Below, one piece after another: positions 8,694-17,715 of a stretch of DNA of 64,000 nt. The position numbers were made by a program, and so were the translations under genes. Position 1 is the first letter of the stretch. Every line of letters begins with the position of its first letter. This DNA is from Paraburkholderia youngii (GTDB lineage Bacteria > Pseudomonadota > Gammaproteobacteria > Burkholderiales > Burkholderiaceae). The notes beneath the pieces were generated by a model. It did no database searches. It was not told where the DNA came from and was given only the letters and a program-made list of their open reading frames with translations. The stretch spans positions 2,053,089 through 2,117,088 of the forward strand of contig NZ_JAALDK010000001.1 of the NCBI RefSeq assembly GCF_013366925.1, in the 5' to 3' direction.

Positions 8694-9626
8694 ATGAGCC
8701 AAGCGTCACACTCCCCCGCCCTGCGCGGCGTCTTCCCCGTCGTGCCGACGATCTTCGACGACGCCGGCCGCCTCGATCTCGAAGGCCAGAAGCGCTGTCT
8801 CGATTTCATGATCGACTCCGGCTCGAACGGCCTGTGCATTCTCGCGAACTTCTCCGAGCAGTTCGCGCTGTCCGACGACGAGCGCAGCACACTGATGCAT
8901 CTCTCGCTCGAACACGTCGCGGGCCGTGTGCCGGTGATCGTCACGACCACGCACTTCAGCTCGTACCAGTGCGCGGAGCGCAGCCGCGCCGCGCAGGCCG
9001 CGGGCGCCGCGATGGTGATGGTGATGCCGCCGTATCACGGCGCGACGATCCGCATCGGCGAGCGCGGCATCTACGAGTTCTATCGCACGGTGTCCGATGC
9101 GATCCAGATTCCGATCATGATCCAGGATGCGCCGGTCAGCGGCACGCCGTTGTCCGCGCCGTTCCTCGCTCGCATGGCGCGCGAGATCGACAACGTGTCG
9201 TACTTCAAGATCGAAACGCCACAGGCCGCCAACAAGCTGCGCGAGCTGATCGAACTGGGCGGCGACGCGATCGTCGGTCCGTGGGACGGCGAGGAAGCGA
9301 TCACGTTGATGGCCGATCTCGATGCGGGCGCGACCGGCTCGATGACGGGCGGCGGTTATGCCGATGGCATCCGCCTGATCATCGATGCCTATGCGGCCGG
9401 CGATACCGAGGGCGCCGCCGCGCACTATCAGCAGTGGCTGCCGCTGATCAACTACGAGAACCGCCAGGGCGGCCTCGCATCGTGCAAGGCGCTGATGAAG
9501 GAAGGCGGCGTGATCGCGTCGGACGCGGTGCGTGATCCGCTGCCGCAAATGCATCCGGCGACGCGCGAAGGGCTGTTGAAGATCGCGCGCCGGCTCGATC
9601 CGCTGGTGTTGCGCTGGGGTCGATAA
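8694..9626 (+). CDS. L-2-keto-3-deoxyarabonate dehydratase (DHDPS/NAL superfamily)
   Basis: This 310-residue TIM-barrel lyase belongs to the dihydrodipicolinate synthase superfamily. The Schiff-base lysine is K172 in SYFKIETP and the partner tyrosine is Y114 in MPPYHG. The whole sequence (FPVVPTIFDDAGRLDL, LCILANFSEQFA, GPWDGEEAITL, LDPLVLRW) closely follows the Azospirillum-type enzyme that converts L-2-keto-3-deoxyarabonate to 2-oxoglutarate semialdehyde in non-phosphorylative arabinose catabolism. That match is from memory of the family, not from a search. The start is the ATG at 8694, preceded by a weak site. The divergent GbpR-like gene fits a sugar-acid role. The other arabinose pathway enzymes are not in this window. 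Confidence 0.82.
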   Translation: MSQASHSPALRGVFPVVPTIFDDAGRLDLEGQKRCLDFMIDSGSNGLCILANFSEQFALSDDERSTLMHLSLEHVAGRVPVIVTTTHFSSYQCAERSRAAQAAGAAMVMVMPPYHGATIRIGERGIYEFYRTVSDAIQIPIMIQDAPVSGTPLSAPFLARMAREIDNVSYFKIETPQAANKLRELIELGGDAIVGPWDGEEAITLMADLDAGATGSMTGGGYADGIRLIIDAYAAGDTEGAAAHYQQWLPLINYENRQGGLASCKALMKEGGVIASDAVRDPLPQMHPATREGLLKIARRLDPLVLRWGR

Positions 9627-9733
9627 CACACGTTGAAATGCAGCGGGGCGCCCGCCGACGTGCGGGCTTCCGCGGGCTGGACGGCGACACGCGATTGCCG
9701 CTAACCTAGGGCGTGTCCACGAGCTCGCGCCCC

Positions 9734-11023
9734 ATGCAAAGTTTCTACGAAGCCACCGTCACTCGCTCCTGCGCCTATGCGCCCCTCAACGGTCGACGCA
9801 GCGCGCACGTCTGCATCATCGGCGGCGGACTCGCGGGACTCTCCACCGCGTTGGGACTCGCCGAGCGCGGCGTCGAAGACGTCGTCGTGCTCGAAGCACA
9901 GCAGGTCGGCTTCGGCGCATCGGGACGCAACGGCGGCTTCGTGTTCGGCGGCTACAGCCTCGATTGCGCCGACCTGCTGAAGACGCTCGGGCCGACTCGC
10001 GCGCGCGAGCTCTATGCGCTGACCACCGACGCGGTCGAGCTGATGCGCAAACGCATTGCGCGCTATCGGATCGATTGCGACGCAACCGATGCCGGCGTGA
10101 TCCTCGCGAACTGGTTCGACGAACCAGCGCGTCTCGAGGCGCAACGGCGTCTGATGCGCGATTCGTTCGGCGTCGACTGGGAGCCGATCGCCGCCGACGA
10201 ACTCGCCGCGCAACTGAAAACGAGCCGCTATCACGGCGGACTGTTCGAGCGCAACGCGTTTCATTTTCATCCGCTCAAGTACGTCCTCGGCGTCGCCGCG
10301 GCGGCCGCGCACGCGGGCGTGACGATCCACGAGCGCTCGCCGGTCGTCGGCTTGCGGCGCGACGGCGCGGGCTTCGTTGTCGAGACACCGCAAGGTGCGC
10401 TCGACGCCCGTCATGTCGTGATGGCGGGCGGCGGCTATGCGCGCAACGTGTATGCGCGCGTCGAGCGCGCGGTGCTGCCGATCGCCACCTACGTGATGGC
10501 GACCGAGCCGCTCGGCGAACGCTTGCACGACGCGATCGCGACGCGCGCCGCGGTCTACGACACCCGCTTCGCATTCGACTACTACCGGCCGCTGCCCGAT
10601 TCGCGCATCCTGTGGGGCGGCCGCATCTCGGTGCGCGATCGCGAGCCCGAGGCGATCGCGCGTCTGTTGCGGCAGGACCTGCTGAAGGTCTATCCGCAGC
10701 TGCGCGACGTACGCATCGAGCATGCGTGGGGCGGACTAATGAGCTACGCGCGGCACAAGATGCCGCAGATCGGCCAAAGCACGGACGGCGTCTGGTACGC
10801 GGTCGGTTTCGGCGGACACGGCATGGCGCCGACCACGGTGTCGGGCGAATTGCTGGCCGCGGCGATCTGCGGTGAACGGCCGGTGCCCGATGCATTCGCG
10901 AGCTTCGGCCTCACGCGCACATACGGCGCGCTCGGTCTCGCGGCCGCGCAGCTCACGTACACCGCGATGCAAACACGCGACGCCCTCGCCGCGCGCCGCC
11001 GGCCCGCGCGACCGGTCGCGTAA
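9734..11023 (+). CDS. FAD-dependent oxidoreductase, gamma-glutamylputrescine oxidase (PuuB)-like
   Basis: This is a 429-residue DAO-family flavoprotein. The N-terminal dinucleotide-binding motif is GGGLAGLSTALGLAERG, followed by the family hallmark FGASGRNGGFVFGGYS. The C-terminal region GGHGMAPTTVSGELLA closes the FAD site. Members oxidise amines or amino acids with oxygen or quinone as acceptor, and the N-terminal FYEATVTR resembles PuuB-type proteins. The ATG at 9734 is preferred; an in-frame GTG at 9713 is possible. It sits 107 bases after the keto-deoxyarabonate dehydratase gene and could share its transcript, although the substrate link is not obvious. Confidence 0.8.
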   Translation: MQSFYEATVTRSCAYAPLNGRRSAHVCIIGGGLAGLSTALGLAERGVEDVVVLEAQQVGFGASGRNGGFVFGGYSLDCADLLKTLGPTRARELYALTTDAVELMRKRIARYRIDCDATDAGVILANWFDEPARLEAQRRLMRDSFGVDWEPIAADELAAQLKTSRYHGGLFERNAFHFHPLKYVLGVAAAAAHAGVTIHERSPVVGLRRDGAGFVVETPQGALDARHVVMAGGGYARNVYARVERAVLPIATYVMATEPLGERLHDAIATRAAVYDTRFAFDYYRPLPDSRILWGGRISVRDREPEAIARLLRQDLLKVYPQLRDVRIEHAWGGLMSYARHKMPQIGQSTDGVWYAVGFGGHGMAPTTVSGELLAAAICGERPVPDAFASFGLTRTYGALGLAAAQLTYTAMQTRDALAARRRPARPVA

Positions 11024-11128
11024 GCGCCACGCAAGCTCCTTCGAAATACCTGCACCGATGCCCGAGACCCGCGCCAGAGGCCCATTTCACCATGCTAGAA
11101 TGCGCCGTCACTGCCGCTCGAAACCACA

Positions 11129-11884
11129 ATGAAAAAGGGAAGCAAGGCCGCCGAGCCTGATACCAACGGCATCGTGTCGGGCGCGCCGCACGCCGACGCG
11201 CGACGTACCGACGCCAAGCGAGCCGACGCCAGCCGTGTCAACACCCGGCGTGCGGACGCCCCACGCAAATACGATCCCGAGCAGACGAAGCGCAACATCC
11301 TCGACGTCGCGACCCAGGAGTTCTCCGCGATGGGACTGACGGGCGCACGCGTCGACGCGATCGCGGAGCGCACGAACACCACCAAGCGCATGCTGTACTA
11401 CTACTTCGGCAGCAAGGAAGGGTTGTACCAGGCGGTGCTGGAAAAGGTGTATGGAGACATTCGCGCGCTCGAACAGGATCTGCACATCAGCGAACTTGAT
11501 CCGGTCGAGGGCATGCGCGCGCTGGTCGAATTCACGTTCGACTACCACGACCGGCAGCGCGACTTCGTGCGCCTCGTGACCATCGAAAACATTCACGGCG
11601 CGAAGTACGTCGAGCAGGTCAAGACGTTCAAAGGACGCAACGTCACTGTGATTCACACGATCGAGGATCTGCTCGCGCGCGGCATCGCGTCCGGCCAGTT
11701 CCGCAGCGATATCGATCCGATCGATCTGCATCTGATGATCAGTTCGCTGTGCTTTCATCGCGTGGGCAACCGGCATACGTTCGGCACCGCGTTCGGGCGC
11801 GATCCGTCGCATCCTCGATTGCGCGCGCGGCATCGGGCGATGATCGTCGATGCGATCTTGCGGTTCGTGAAGAAGGACGATTGA
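11129..11884 (+). CDS. TetR/AcrR-family regulator, probable regulator of the quinate/shikimate genes
   Basis: This is a 251-residue TetR-type repressor. The DNA-binding helix-turn-helix occupies about residues 50-100 (EFSAMGLTGARVDAIAERTNTTKRMLYYYFGSKEGLY) and the rest is an all-helical ligand domain. It has an unusual basic, low-complexity N-terminal extension of about 45 residues made of short RRxDA-like units. It converges with the MFS carrier gene across a strong bidirectional terminator. The location beside the quinate/shikimate cluster makes that cluster the probable target, possibly through the palindrome at 14948-14968; this link is inference. Confidence 0.82.
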   Translation: MKKGSKAAEPDTNGIVSGAPHADARRTDAKRADASRVNTRRADAPRKYDPEQTKRNILDVATQEFSAMGLTGARVDAIAERTNTTKRMLYYYFGSKEGLYQAVLEKVYGDIRALEQDLHISELDPVEGMRALVEFTFDYHDRQRDFVRLVTIENIHGAKYVEQVKTFKGRNVTVIHTIEDLLARGIASGQFRSDIDPIDLHLMISSLCFHRVGNRHTFGTAFGRDPSHPRLRARHRAMIVDAILRFVKKDD

Positions 11885-11914
11885 GGCCGCTTGCGTAGCG
11901 ACCGGCTGAAAATG

Positions 11915-11950
11915 AAAAACGGGATGTGGCTTTCACCACATCCCGTTTTT
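11915..11950. terminator. Bidirectional rho-independent terminator
   Basis: AAAAACGGGATGTGG pairs perfectly with CCACATCCCGTTTTT around a six-base loop, giving A and T tracts on both sides. It lies between the converging TetR and MFS genes and should stop transcription from both. Confidence 0.92.
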
Positions 11951-11993
11951 GCTTCGACACCCGTCACCTGAAGCGACGTCTCAACAGGAAGCC

Positions 11994-13361
11994 TCAATCC
12001 GCCAGCACGATCCGCTTGATATCGCCGACGATGAAGATATACGACAGCGCGCCGATCAACGCGATGACACCAATGAACACCAGCGCACCGACGAACGAAC
12101 CGGTCGCCGCGACGATCAGGCCCACCACCAGCGGGGTCACGATACCCGCCAGATTCGCGGCGAAGTTGAAGATGCCGCCGGTCACACCAAGCAGGCCCTC
12201 GGGCGCGATATCCGACACCAGCGTCCAGCCGAGCGCGGCCATACCTTGCGCAAAGAATGCCACCGACAGAATCGCGATCACGACCACGTTGCTCTCGACA
12301 TAGTTGGCGAGAATGATCGTCGATGCGAGCAGCAAACCGGCGATGATCGGCAGCTTGCGCGCGACGTTCGGCGATTTGCCACGACGCAGCAGCCAGTCGG
12401 AAAACACACCGCCGAACATCACGCCGATCGACGCCGCAATGAACGGCATGATCGCGAAGAAGCCGATCTTCAGCCACGCCATATGACGCTCGGTGGCGAG
12501 ATACGTCGGGAACCACGTGAGGAAAAATACCAGCGTCGAATTGCCCGCGAACTGGCCGAGGCAGATGCCGGTCAGCTGACGATGCTTGAGCAGCTGGCCG
12601 ATCGTGCGCCATTGAAAGCCGCTCGTCTTCGATGCCGCCGCATCGGCCGCACCCGCGACATCCTTGTGGCGTTGCGTGAGACCGCCGCCCGCCTCGATAT
12701 AGTCGAGCTCTTCCTGATTCGCCGACGGATGATCGCGCGGCTCGCGATACATCAGCCACCACACCACGCCAAACGCGATACCGACGCCGCCGACCACGAG
12801 AAACAGCGAGCGCCACCCAAACGCGCCCATCAGCATGAACAGGAACGGGCTGAAAAACGCGAGGCCGATATATTCGCCGACCGTGTAGGTGCCGGTCGCC
12901 ATCGCGCGTTCGCTTTGGGGAAACCACGTGGCGACCACGCGGCTATTGGTCGGGAAGCACGGTGCTTCCGAAACGCCAAGGCCGAGACGGAACGCGAACA
13001 GGCCGGCGATGCCACCCACGAGCCCCTGCGCGAGCGTGCACAGTGACCAGAACGTCATCGACAGGAAGTACGTGAGCTTGCTGCCGAAGCGGTCGAGAAA
13101 CAGGCCGCCCGGAATCTGCGAAGCCACGTAGCTCCATGAAAACACGGAGAACAGCAGGCCCATCAGCGCGGCGTTGATGCCAAGCTCCTTCGTCAACTGC
13201 GGCGCCGCGATGCCCAGAACGGTGCGGTCGAGATAGTTGATCATCGTGCCGACTGCGAGCAGTCCGAGGATCTGATAACGGGCTTTCGAACGGCGCGCGG
13301 GGCTGGCCGACTTGCTCTGCGCGGGCGAGCCCGCGGAACTGGATTGGAACGATTGCGTCAT
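11994..13361 (-). CDS. MFS transporter (ACS family), probable quinate/shikimate uptake
   Basis: This is a 455-residue 12-helix major facilitator carrier of the anion:cation symporter group. It shows GTMINYLDRTVLGIAAP in helix 1 and the motif-A loop FLDRFGSKLTYF between helices 2 and 3. Such carriers import organic acids with protons. The ATG at 13361 is supported by GAGGAG nine bases upstream; longer in-frame reading upstream is not coding-like. It is the third gene of a leftward operon after the dehydroquinase and quinate/shikimate dehydrogenase genes (50-base gap), which suggests uptake of quinate, shikimate or a relative. Confidence 0.87.
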   Translation of the reverse strand: MTQSFQSSSAGSPAQSKSASPARRSKARYQILGLLAVGTMINYLDRTVLGIAAPQLTKELGINAALMGLLFSVFSWSYVASQIPGGLFLDRFGSKLTYFLSMTFWSLCTLAQGLVGGIAGLFAFRLGLGVSEAPCFPTNSRVVATWFPQSERAMATGTYTVGEYIGLAFFSPFLFMLMGAFGWRSLFLVVGGVGIAFGVVWWLMYREPRDHPSANQEELDYIEAGGGLTQRHKDVAGAADAAASKTSGFQWRTIGQLLKHRQLTGICLGQFAGNSTLVFFLTWFPTYLATERHMAWLKIGFFAIMPFIAASIGVMFGGVFSDWLLRRGKSPNVARKLPIIAGLLLASTIILANYVESNVVVIAILSVAFFAQGMAALGWTLVSDIAPEGLLGVTGGIFNFAANLAGIVTPLVVGLIVAATGSFVGALVFIGVIALIGALSYIFIVGDIKRIVLAD

Positions 13362-13411
13362 GTCGTACTGGTCTCCTCGATCAGCTTGGATGCCGGTCTC
13401 TACGCGGCCGG

Positions 13412-14362
13412 TTAGCGTTGCAACAGCGATTGAAAATGGGTGTAGACGCGCTCGGCGTCCGGCTCGAGCCCCGTAAAAATGCGCATCGCGTCGACCGCCT
13501 GGTAGACCGCCATGCCGCCGCCGCTCAGCGTGCGGCAGCCGAGCGCCTCGGCTGCCTGCAGCAGCGCCGTGCGAATCGGGAAATAGACGATGTCGGCAAC
13601 CCACAGGTCGCGGTGCAGCAATTCGGCCGGCAGCGGCAGGCCGGGCATTTTAGCCATGCCGGTCGGCGTCGCGTGAATCAGCCCTTGGGCGGCGGCGAGC
13701 GATTCTTCGAGCGAGGTGCCCGCGCTGACCTTGGCTTTCGGGAAACGCGCCTGCAATTCGTCGGCGAGCGATTGCGCGCGGCCGGCATCGACGTCGAACA
13801 GCGTCAGCGACTGCGCGCCCATGTTCAGCGCCGCGTGCGCGACCGCCGCGCCGGCGCCGCCCGCGCCCAGTTGCACGACGCGTTCCAGCGACACGTCCGG
13901 CAGGCCGCGTTGAAACGCGCGCGCGAAACCGGACCAGTCGGTGTTGTGACCGATACGCTTGCCGTCCTTGAACAGCACGGTGTTGACCGCGCCGAGCGCG
14001 CGGGCGTCGTCGGACAGTTCATCGAGCAGCGGAATCACCGCCTGCTTGCACGGATAGGTGATGTTCAGGCCGTTGTAACCCATCCGTTCGGCCGCGGTCA
14101 GCAGCTCCGGCAGTGCGGCGGTATCGAGCTTCTGCGCATCCAGATCGATGCGTCGGTACACGTAATGCAGACCAAGTTTGCTGCCCTCTTCCTCGTGCAT
14201 TGCGGGCGTGAGCGAACCGCTGATGCCCGAGCCGATCAGTCCGACCAGAAAGGACTGGGGCGTGGCCCGCAAACTCGCCTGCGCATTGGCCAACGCGGTG
14301 ATCTGCGCGTCGGACCGGGGATTTTCCTGAGTGTTCGCTTGAGTGTTCGCTTGAGTGTTCAT
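13412..14362 (-). CDS. Quinate/shikimate dehydrogenase, NAD-type (AroE family)
   Basis: This 316-residue AroE-family enzyme interconverts shikimate/3-dehydroshikimate or quinate/3-dehydroquinate. The catalytic lysine is in [12 protein letters not shown] and the partner aspartate in GHNTDWSGF. The nucleotide-binding loop is [14 protein letters not shown]. The second beta strand ends FDVDAGRA: an acidic residue here favours NAD over NADP, as in catabolic QsuD/YdiB-like enzymes, whereas biosynthetic AroE has NRT. The N-terminus is a short (NTQA) repeat encoded by a 12-bp tandem repeat. Its ATG overlaps the aroQ stop by four bases, so the two genes are translationally coupled. A catabolic role is more likely than aromatic biosynthesis. 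Confidence 0.85.
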   Translation of the reverse strand: MNTQANTQANTQENPRSDAQITALANAQASLRATPQSFLVGLIGSGISGSLTPAMHEEEGSKLGLHYVYRRIDLDAQKLDTAALPELLTAAERMGYNGLNITYPCKQAVIPLLDELSDDARALGAVNTVLFKDGKRIGHNTDWSGFARAFQRGLPDVSLERVVQLGAGGAGAAVAHAALNMGAQSLTLFDVDAGRAQSLADELQARFPKAKVSAGTSLEESLAAAQGLIHATPTGMAKMPGLPLPAELLHRDLWVADIVYFPIRTALLQAAEALGCRTLSGGGMAVYQAVDAMRIFTGLEPDAERVYTHFQSLLQR

Positions 14363-14363
14363 T
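14328..14363. repeat. Three-copy 12-bp tandem repeat at the dehydrogenase N-terminus
   Basis: TGAGTGTTCGCT occurs twice in a row and a third copy reads TGAGTGTTCATT. It encodes the [12 protein letters not shown] start of the dehydrogenase. Copy changes are in frame (four residues each) and could vary the N-terminal tail without breaking the gene. Confidence 0.9.
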
Positions 14364-14814
14364 TGGCCGCCCTATTCTTAAGAATCGTCGCCATCCGTTC
14401 CAGCGCGAGCACATAGCCCTGCGTGCCGCAGCCGACGATGATCGCGTCCGCCACCGCCGACACGTACGAGTGATGCCGGAACGCTTCGCGCCGATGCACA
14501 TTCGAAATATGCACCTCGACGACGGGCTTTTCGATCGCCGTCAGCGCGTCGGCGATCGCGACCGACGTGTGCGTGTACGCGGCCGGATTGATCACGATGC
14601 CGTCGACCTTGGTGCGCGCCGCGTGCAGCCAGTCGATCAGTTGATGCTCGGCGTTCGACTGGCAGAAGTCGATCGCGAGATCGAGGCGCTCGCCCGCGTC
14701 GCGGCACAGCTTCGCGACGTCGTCGAGCGTTTCCGAGCCATAGATGGCCGGCTCGCGCGTGCCCAGCAGATTGAGGTTCGGTCCGTTCAGGACCAGTACG
14801 GAGGCAAAGCTCAT
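14359..14814 (-). CDS. aroQ: Type II 3-dehydroquinate dehydratase
   Basis: This is a 151-residue type II dehydroquinase, which interconverts 3-dehydroquinate and 3-dehydroshikimate as a dodecamer. It shows [17 protein letters not shown] with the catalytic tyrosine, [12 protein letters not shown] with the substrate-binding asparagine, and [17 protein letters not shown] with the general-acid histidine. The start at 14814 is supported by GGGAG eight bases upstream. It is the first gene of the leftward operon with the dehydrogenase and MFS carrier, and it lies opposite a 3-dehydroshikimate dehydratase. This copy therefore probably serves quinate degradation; a housekeeping copy may lie elsewhere. 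Confidence 0.93.
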   Translation of the reverse strand: MSFASVLVLNGPNLNLLGTREPAIYGSETLDDVAKLCRDAGERLDLAIDFCQSNAEHQLIDWLHAARTKVDGIVINPAAYTHTSVAIADALTAIEKPVVEVHISNVHRREAFRHHSYVSAVADAIIVGCGTQGYVLALERMATILKNRAAK

Positions 14815-14947
14815 GACAACGACTCCCACAAAATAAAGCGCGACTCGAACCGCGGCACTCGCGACGGTTCTTCGACGCATGGCGAAGTGTGCGCTCATCG
14901 GCCGTCACCGTCATTCGGGGTTTCTACGAATTTGTACCATCTAGTTA

Positions 14948-14968
14948 GTTTGTATAGACTATCGAAAC
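14948..14968. promoter_or_regulatory. 21-bp palindrome, candidate operator of the quinate/shikimate cluster
   Basis: The half-sites read GTTTGTATAG and CTATCGAAAC around a central A; all but two base pairs (four of 21 positions) are symmetric. It lies in the 318-base divergent region between aroQ and the dehydroshikimate dehydratase gene, where a repressor could control both directions. The adjacent TetR protein is the obvious candidate binder; this is inference from position and symmetry. Confidence 0.6.
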
Positions 14969-15132
14969 TCCCAGCTAGTGTGGGGCATTCTGGTCCGCGT
15001 CTTGCTACAGTGCGTAACGAAGTAGCTCATTTTGCGCATTGCAACAAGCCCGGTAGGCAGCCTCCATAGGCGCGCCGCAGTGGTTTGTCTCCTTGTTTCC
15101 CCTTCGTTTGTCCGTCTTTGCAGGAGCCGTTC

Positions 15133-17025
15133 ATGCAACGTTCGATAGCCACCGTGTCGATTAGCGGCACCCTCGTCGAGAAGCTGAGCGCGATCCGCGC
15201 GGCAGGCTTCGAAGGTGTCGAAATCTTCGAGAACGACCTGCTGTATTTCGACGGCTCGCCGGCCGACGTGCGCCGCATCGCCGACGACCTAGGCCTGAAG
15301 ATCATGCTGTTCCAGCCGTTTCGCGATTTCGACGGCGTCAGTCCCGAGCGGCTCGAGCGCAATCTCGACCGCGCGAAGCGCAAGTTCGACGTGATGCACG
15401 AGTTGGGCACGGACCGCATTCTCGTGTGCAGCAACGTGTCGCCCGAGACGATCTGCGACGACTCATTGATGATCGACCAGTTGGGCGCGCTGGCGCGCGC
15501 GGCCGAAGCGGCCGGCGTGATCGCCGGTTACGAGGCGCTCGCTTGGGGCAAGCACGTGAAGACCTACCGCCACGCGTGGAAACTCGTCGACGCAGTGAAC
15601 CATCCGAGCCTCGGGCTCGTGCTCGACAGCTTTCATACGCTTTCGCTGAATGACACGCCCGACGCGATCGCCGACATTCCCGGCGAGCGCATCGCGTTCG
15701 TGCAGATCGCGGACGCGCCGAAGCTCGCGATGGACGTGCTCGAATGGAGTCGCCACTACCGCTGCTTCCCCGGCCAGGGCGACTTCGACCTCGCGAACTT
15801 CACCGCGCAGGTCGTCAAAGCCGGCTACAAGGGCCCGCTCTCGCTGGAAATCTTCAACGACGGCTTTCGCGCCGCCCCCACCACGATCACGGCCGCCGAT
15901 GGCCATCGCTCGCTGCTGTTCCTCGAAGAGCAAACTCGCGCGCTGCTCGAAGAGCAGCAGCAGCCGCAGAAAACGACGGGCGAGTTGTACCGCTCGCCCG
16001 CCGCACCCGCGCACGTCGGCTATCAGTTCCTCGAATTCGCGGTCGATCACACCACCCGCGCGCAACTCGCCGACTGGCTCGGCAAGCTGCGCTTTCGCCA
16101 GGCCGGCCAGCATCGTTCGAAGGACGTGACGCTGTATCAGCACGGTGCGGCATCGATCGTGCTGAACGCGGAGCCCGATTCGTTCGCGAACGCGTTCTTT
16201 CAGCAGCATGGCTTGTCGCTGTGCGCATCGGCGTTTCGCGTCGACGACGCGAGCCAGGCGTTCGAGCGCGCCGCCGGCTTTGGCTACTCGCCGTTCTCCG
16301 GCCAGATCGGGCCGAACGAGCGCGTGCTGCCAGCCGTGCAGGCACCGGACGGCAGCCTCAACTATTTCGTCGACGAAACGCCGGATCAGCCCACGCTGTT
16401 CGAGGCCGATTTCGTGCTGACTGACATCAACGGGCCGACCGAGGTGGGACCGCTCGAGCGCATCGATCACGTGTGCCTGTCCGTGCCGGCGAGTGCGCTC
16501 GACACGTGGGTGCTGTTTTTGCGCACCGCGTTCGGCTTCCAGGCCGAGCCGGGGGTGCTCGTGCCCGATCCGTACGGCCTCGTGCGCAGCCGCGCGCTGC
16601 GCAGCGCCGACGGCTCGGTGCGGATCGCGCTGAATGCATCGGTGGATCGCCACACGGCGGTGGCCGAGGCGCTGCACACGTATCACGGCTCGGGACTGAA
16701 CCACGTCGCTTTCAGTACCGGCGACATCTTCAGCGCGATCCCCGAATTCGTCGCCGACGGCGTGCCGATCCTGCGCATTCCGCGCAATTACTACGACGAC
16801 CTCGCGGCCCGCTACGCGCTGTCCGACACGCTGCTCGAAGCGATGCGCGCGAACAATATCCTGTACGACCGCGACGAACGCGGCGGCGAGTTCTTCCACG
16901 CTTATACGGAGCAACTCGACCAGCGCTTCTTCCTCGAAATCGTCGAGCGGCGCGGTGGTTATGACGGCTACGGCGCGGCCAATGCGGCGGTGCGGCTCGC
17001 GGCTCAGGCACAGCGCCGCAAGTAA
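15133..17025 (+). CDS. quiC: 3-dehydroshikimate dehydratase with fused VOC (HPPD-like) domain
   Basis: This 630-residue protein has an N-terminal sugar-phosphate isomerase/AP-endonuclease-2 TIM barrel (about 1-290) and a C-terminal two-lobed vicinal-oxygen-chelate region resembling 4-hydroxyphenylpyruvate dioxygenase (about 300-620). The VOC region has metal-ligand candidates in RIDHVCLSV, LNHVAFST and FFLEIVERRGG. This fusion is typical of bacterial QuiC enzymes that dehydrate 3-dehydroshikimate to protocatechuate, feeding the beta-ketoadipate pathway. AGGAG lies seven bases before the ATG. It is divergent from aroQ-dehydrogenase-MFS, completing a route from quinate/shikimate to protocatechuate. 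Confidence 0.9.
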   Translation: MQRSIATVSISGTLVEKLSAIRAAGFEGVEIFENDLLYFDGSPADVRRIADDLGLKIMLFQPFRDFDGVSPERLERNLDRAKRKFDVMHELGTDRILVCSNVSPETICDDSLMIDQLGALARAAEAAGVIAGYEALAWGKHVKTYRHAWKLVDAVNHPSLGLVLDSFHTLSLNDTPDAIADIPGERIAFVQIADAPKLAMDVLEWSRHYRCFPGQGDFDLANFTAQVVKAGYKGPLSLEIFNDGFRAAPTTITAADGHRSLLFLEEQTRALLEEQQQPQKTTGELYRSPAAPAHVGYQFLEFAVDHTTRAQLADWLGKLRFRQAGQHRSKDVTLYQHGAASIVLNAEPDSFANAFFQQHGLSLCASAFRVDDASQAFERAAGFGYSPFSGQIGPNERVLPAVQAPDGSLNYFVDETPDQPTLFEADFVLTDINGPTEVGPLERIDHVCLSVPASALDTWVLFLRTAFGFQAEPGVLVPDPYGLVRSRALRSADGSVRIALNASVDRHTAVAEALHTYHGSGLNHVAFSTGDIFSAIPEFVADGVPILRIPRNYYDDLAARYALSDTLLEAMRANNILYDRDERGGEFFHAYTEQLDQRFFLEIVERRGGYDGYGAANAAVRLAAQAQRRK

Positions 17026-17228
17026 CGGGCAGGCAGACACCCCAGGCACGGCGGCGGCTTCGTCATTGGCAAGTCGCCGCGACGATACAGGATTTGGTGT
17101 TTCAGGCACGCGATTTGCGCGCTCGATCGGTCAGTTCGCCGTCTCGATATAATGGCGGCTGTTTTGGGGTCCAGCCCGCGCGACGCGTGGACCCGCGGCC
17201 GAATCGCCGAATCAACGCCAGGAGAGAT

Positions 17229-17561
17229 ATGAAGAAGTTCGCTGCAGTCCTGTCCCTTTCGCTGCTTCTCAACGCTTGCGCGTATTTCCAGAAAGACCCC
17301 GATTCCGGCGAACCCGTCACGGACACGACGACGCAGCGTTCCGTCGACGACGTGGTCGCCTGTCTGACGCAGTTGGCCAATCACCACAACGCCGCGTTCA
17401 AGTCGACCGGCATCCCGCAAGGCCAGATGCTCGATTTCGGCGACTCGAACATCATCAAGGTACGCAGCGACAACGGCGCGACAACTTACCGTTTCTATGC
17501 GGGCAAGCGTCATGTAAGCAATCTGTGGATCGAATCGGCAGCCAAGACCTGCGCGCCATAA
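17229..17561 (+). CDS. Small predicted lipoprotein
   Basis: This is a 110-residue protein with a lipoprotein signal peptide (MKKFAAVLSLSLLLNAC; lipobox LNAC, Cys17) and a short hydrophilic mature part with no recognised domain. The ATG at 17229 follows an AGGAG site closely; longer reading upstream is not coding-like. A TATAAT hexamer at 17148-17153 is a plausible -10 element. Two later cysteines (one in VVACLTQL, one near the C-terminus) might form a disulfide in the periplasm. Function unknown. Confidence 0.72.
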   Translation: MKKFAAVLSLSLLLNACAYFQKDPDSGEPVTDTTTQRSVDDVVACLTQLANHHNAAFKSTGIPQGQMLDFGDSNIIKVRSDNGATTYRFYAGKRHVSNLWIESAAKTCAP

Positions 17562-17715
17562 GGCTTGGTGGCGCATAAAGGCGAAGTTGCGGGGGGCCGG
17601 AATCTGACCCATTGCAACGTTCATGTCACGGTGTTACAGGACAATGGAGTCTTAAGAATCGTTTAAGACTTCGTCCGCAACATCCCCGGACATGTCCCCG
17701 CACGAGGTGCGCTCC

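Noticed and set aside
8694..9626. Assignment as hydroxypyrroline-carboxylate deaminase (LhpC) for the nearby hydroxyproline operon
   Set aside because: LhpC is in the same lyase superfamily, but this sequence follows the 2-keto-3-deoxyarabonate dehydratase subgroup closely and sits opposite a GbpR-like sugar regulator, more than 9 kb from the hydroxyproline genes.
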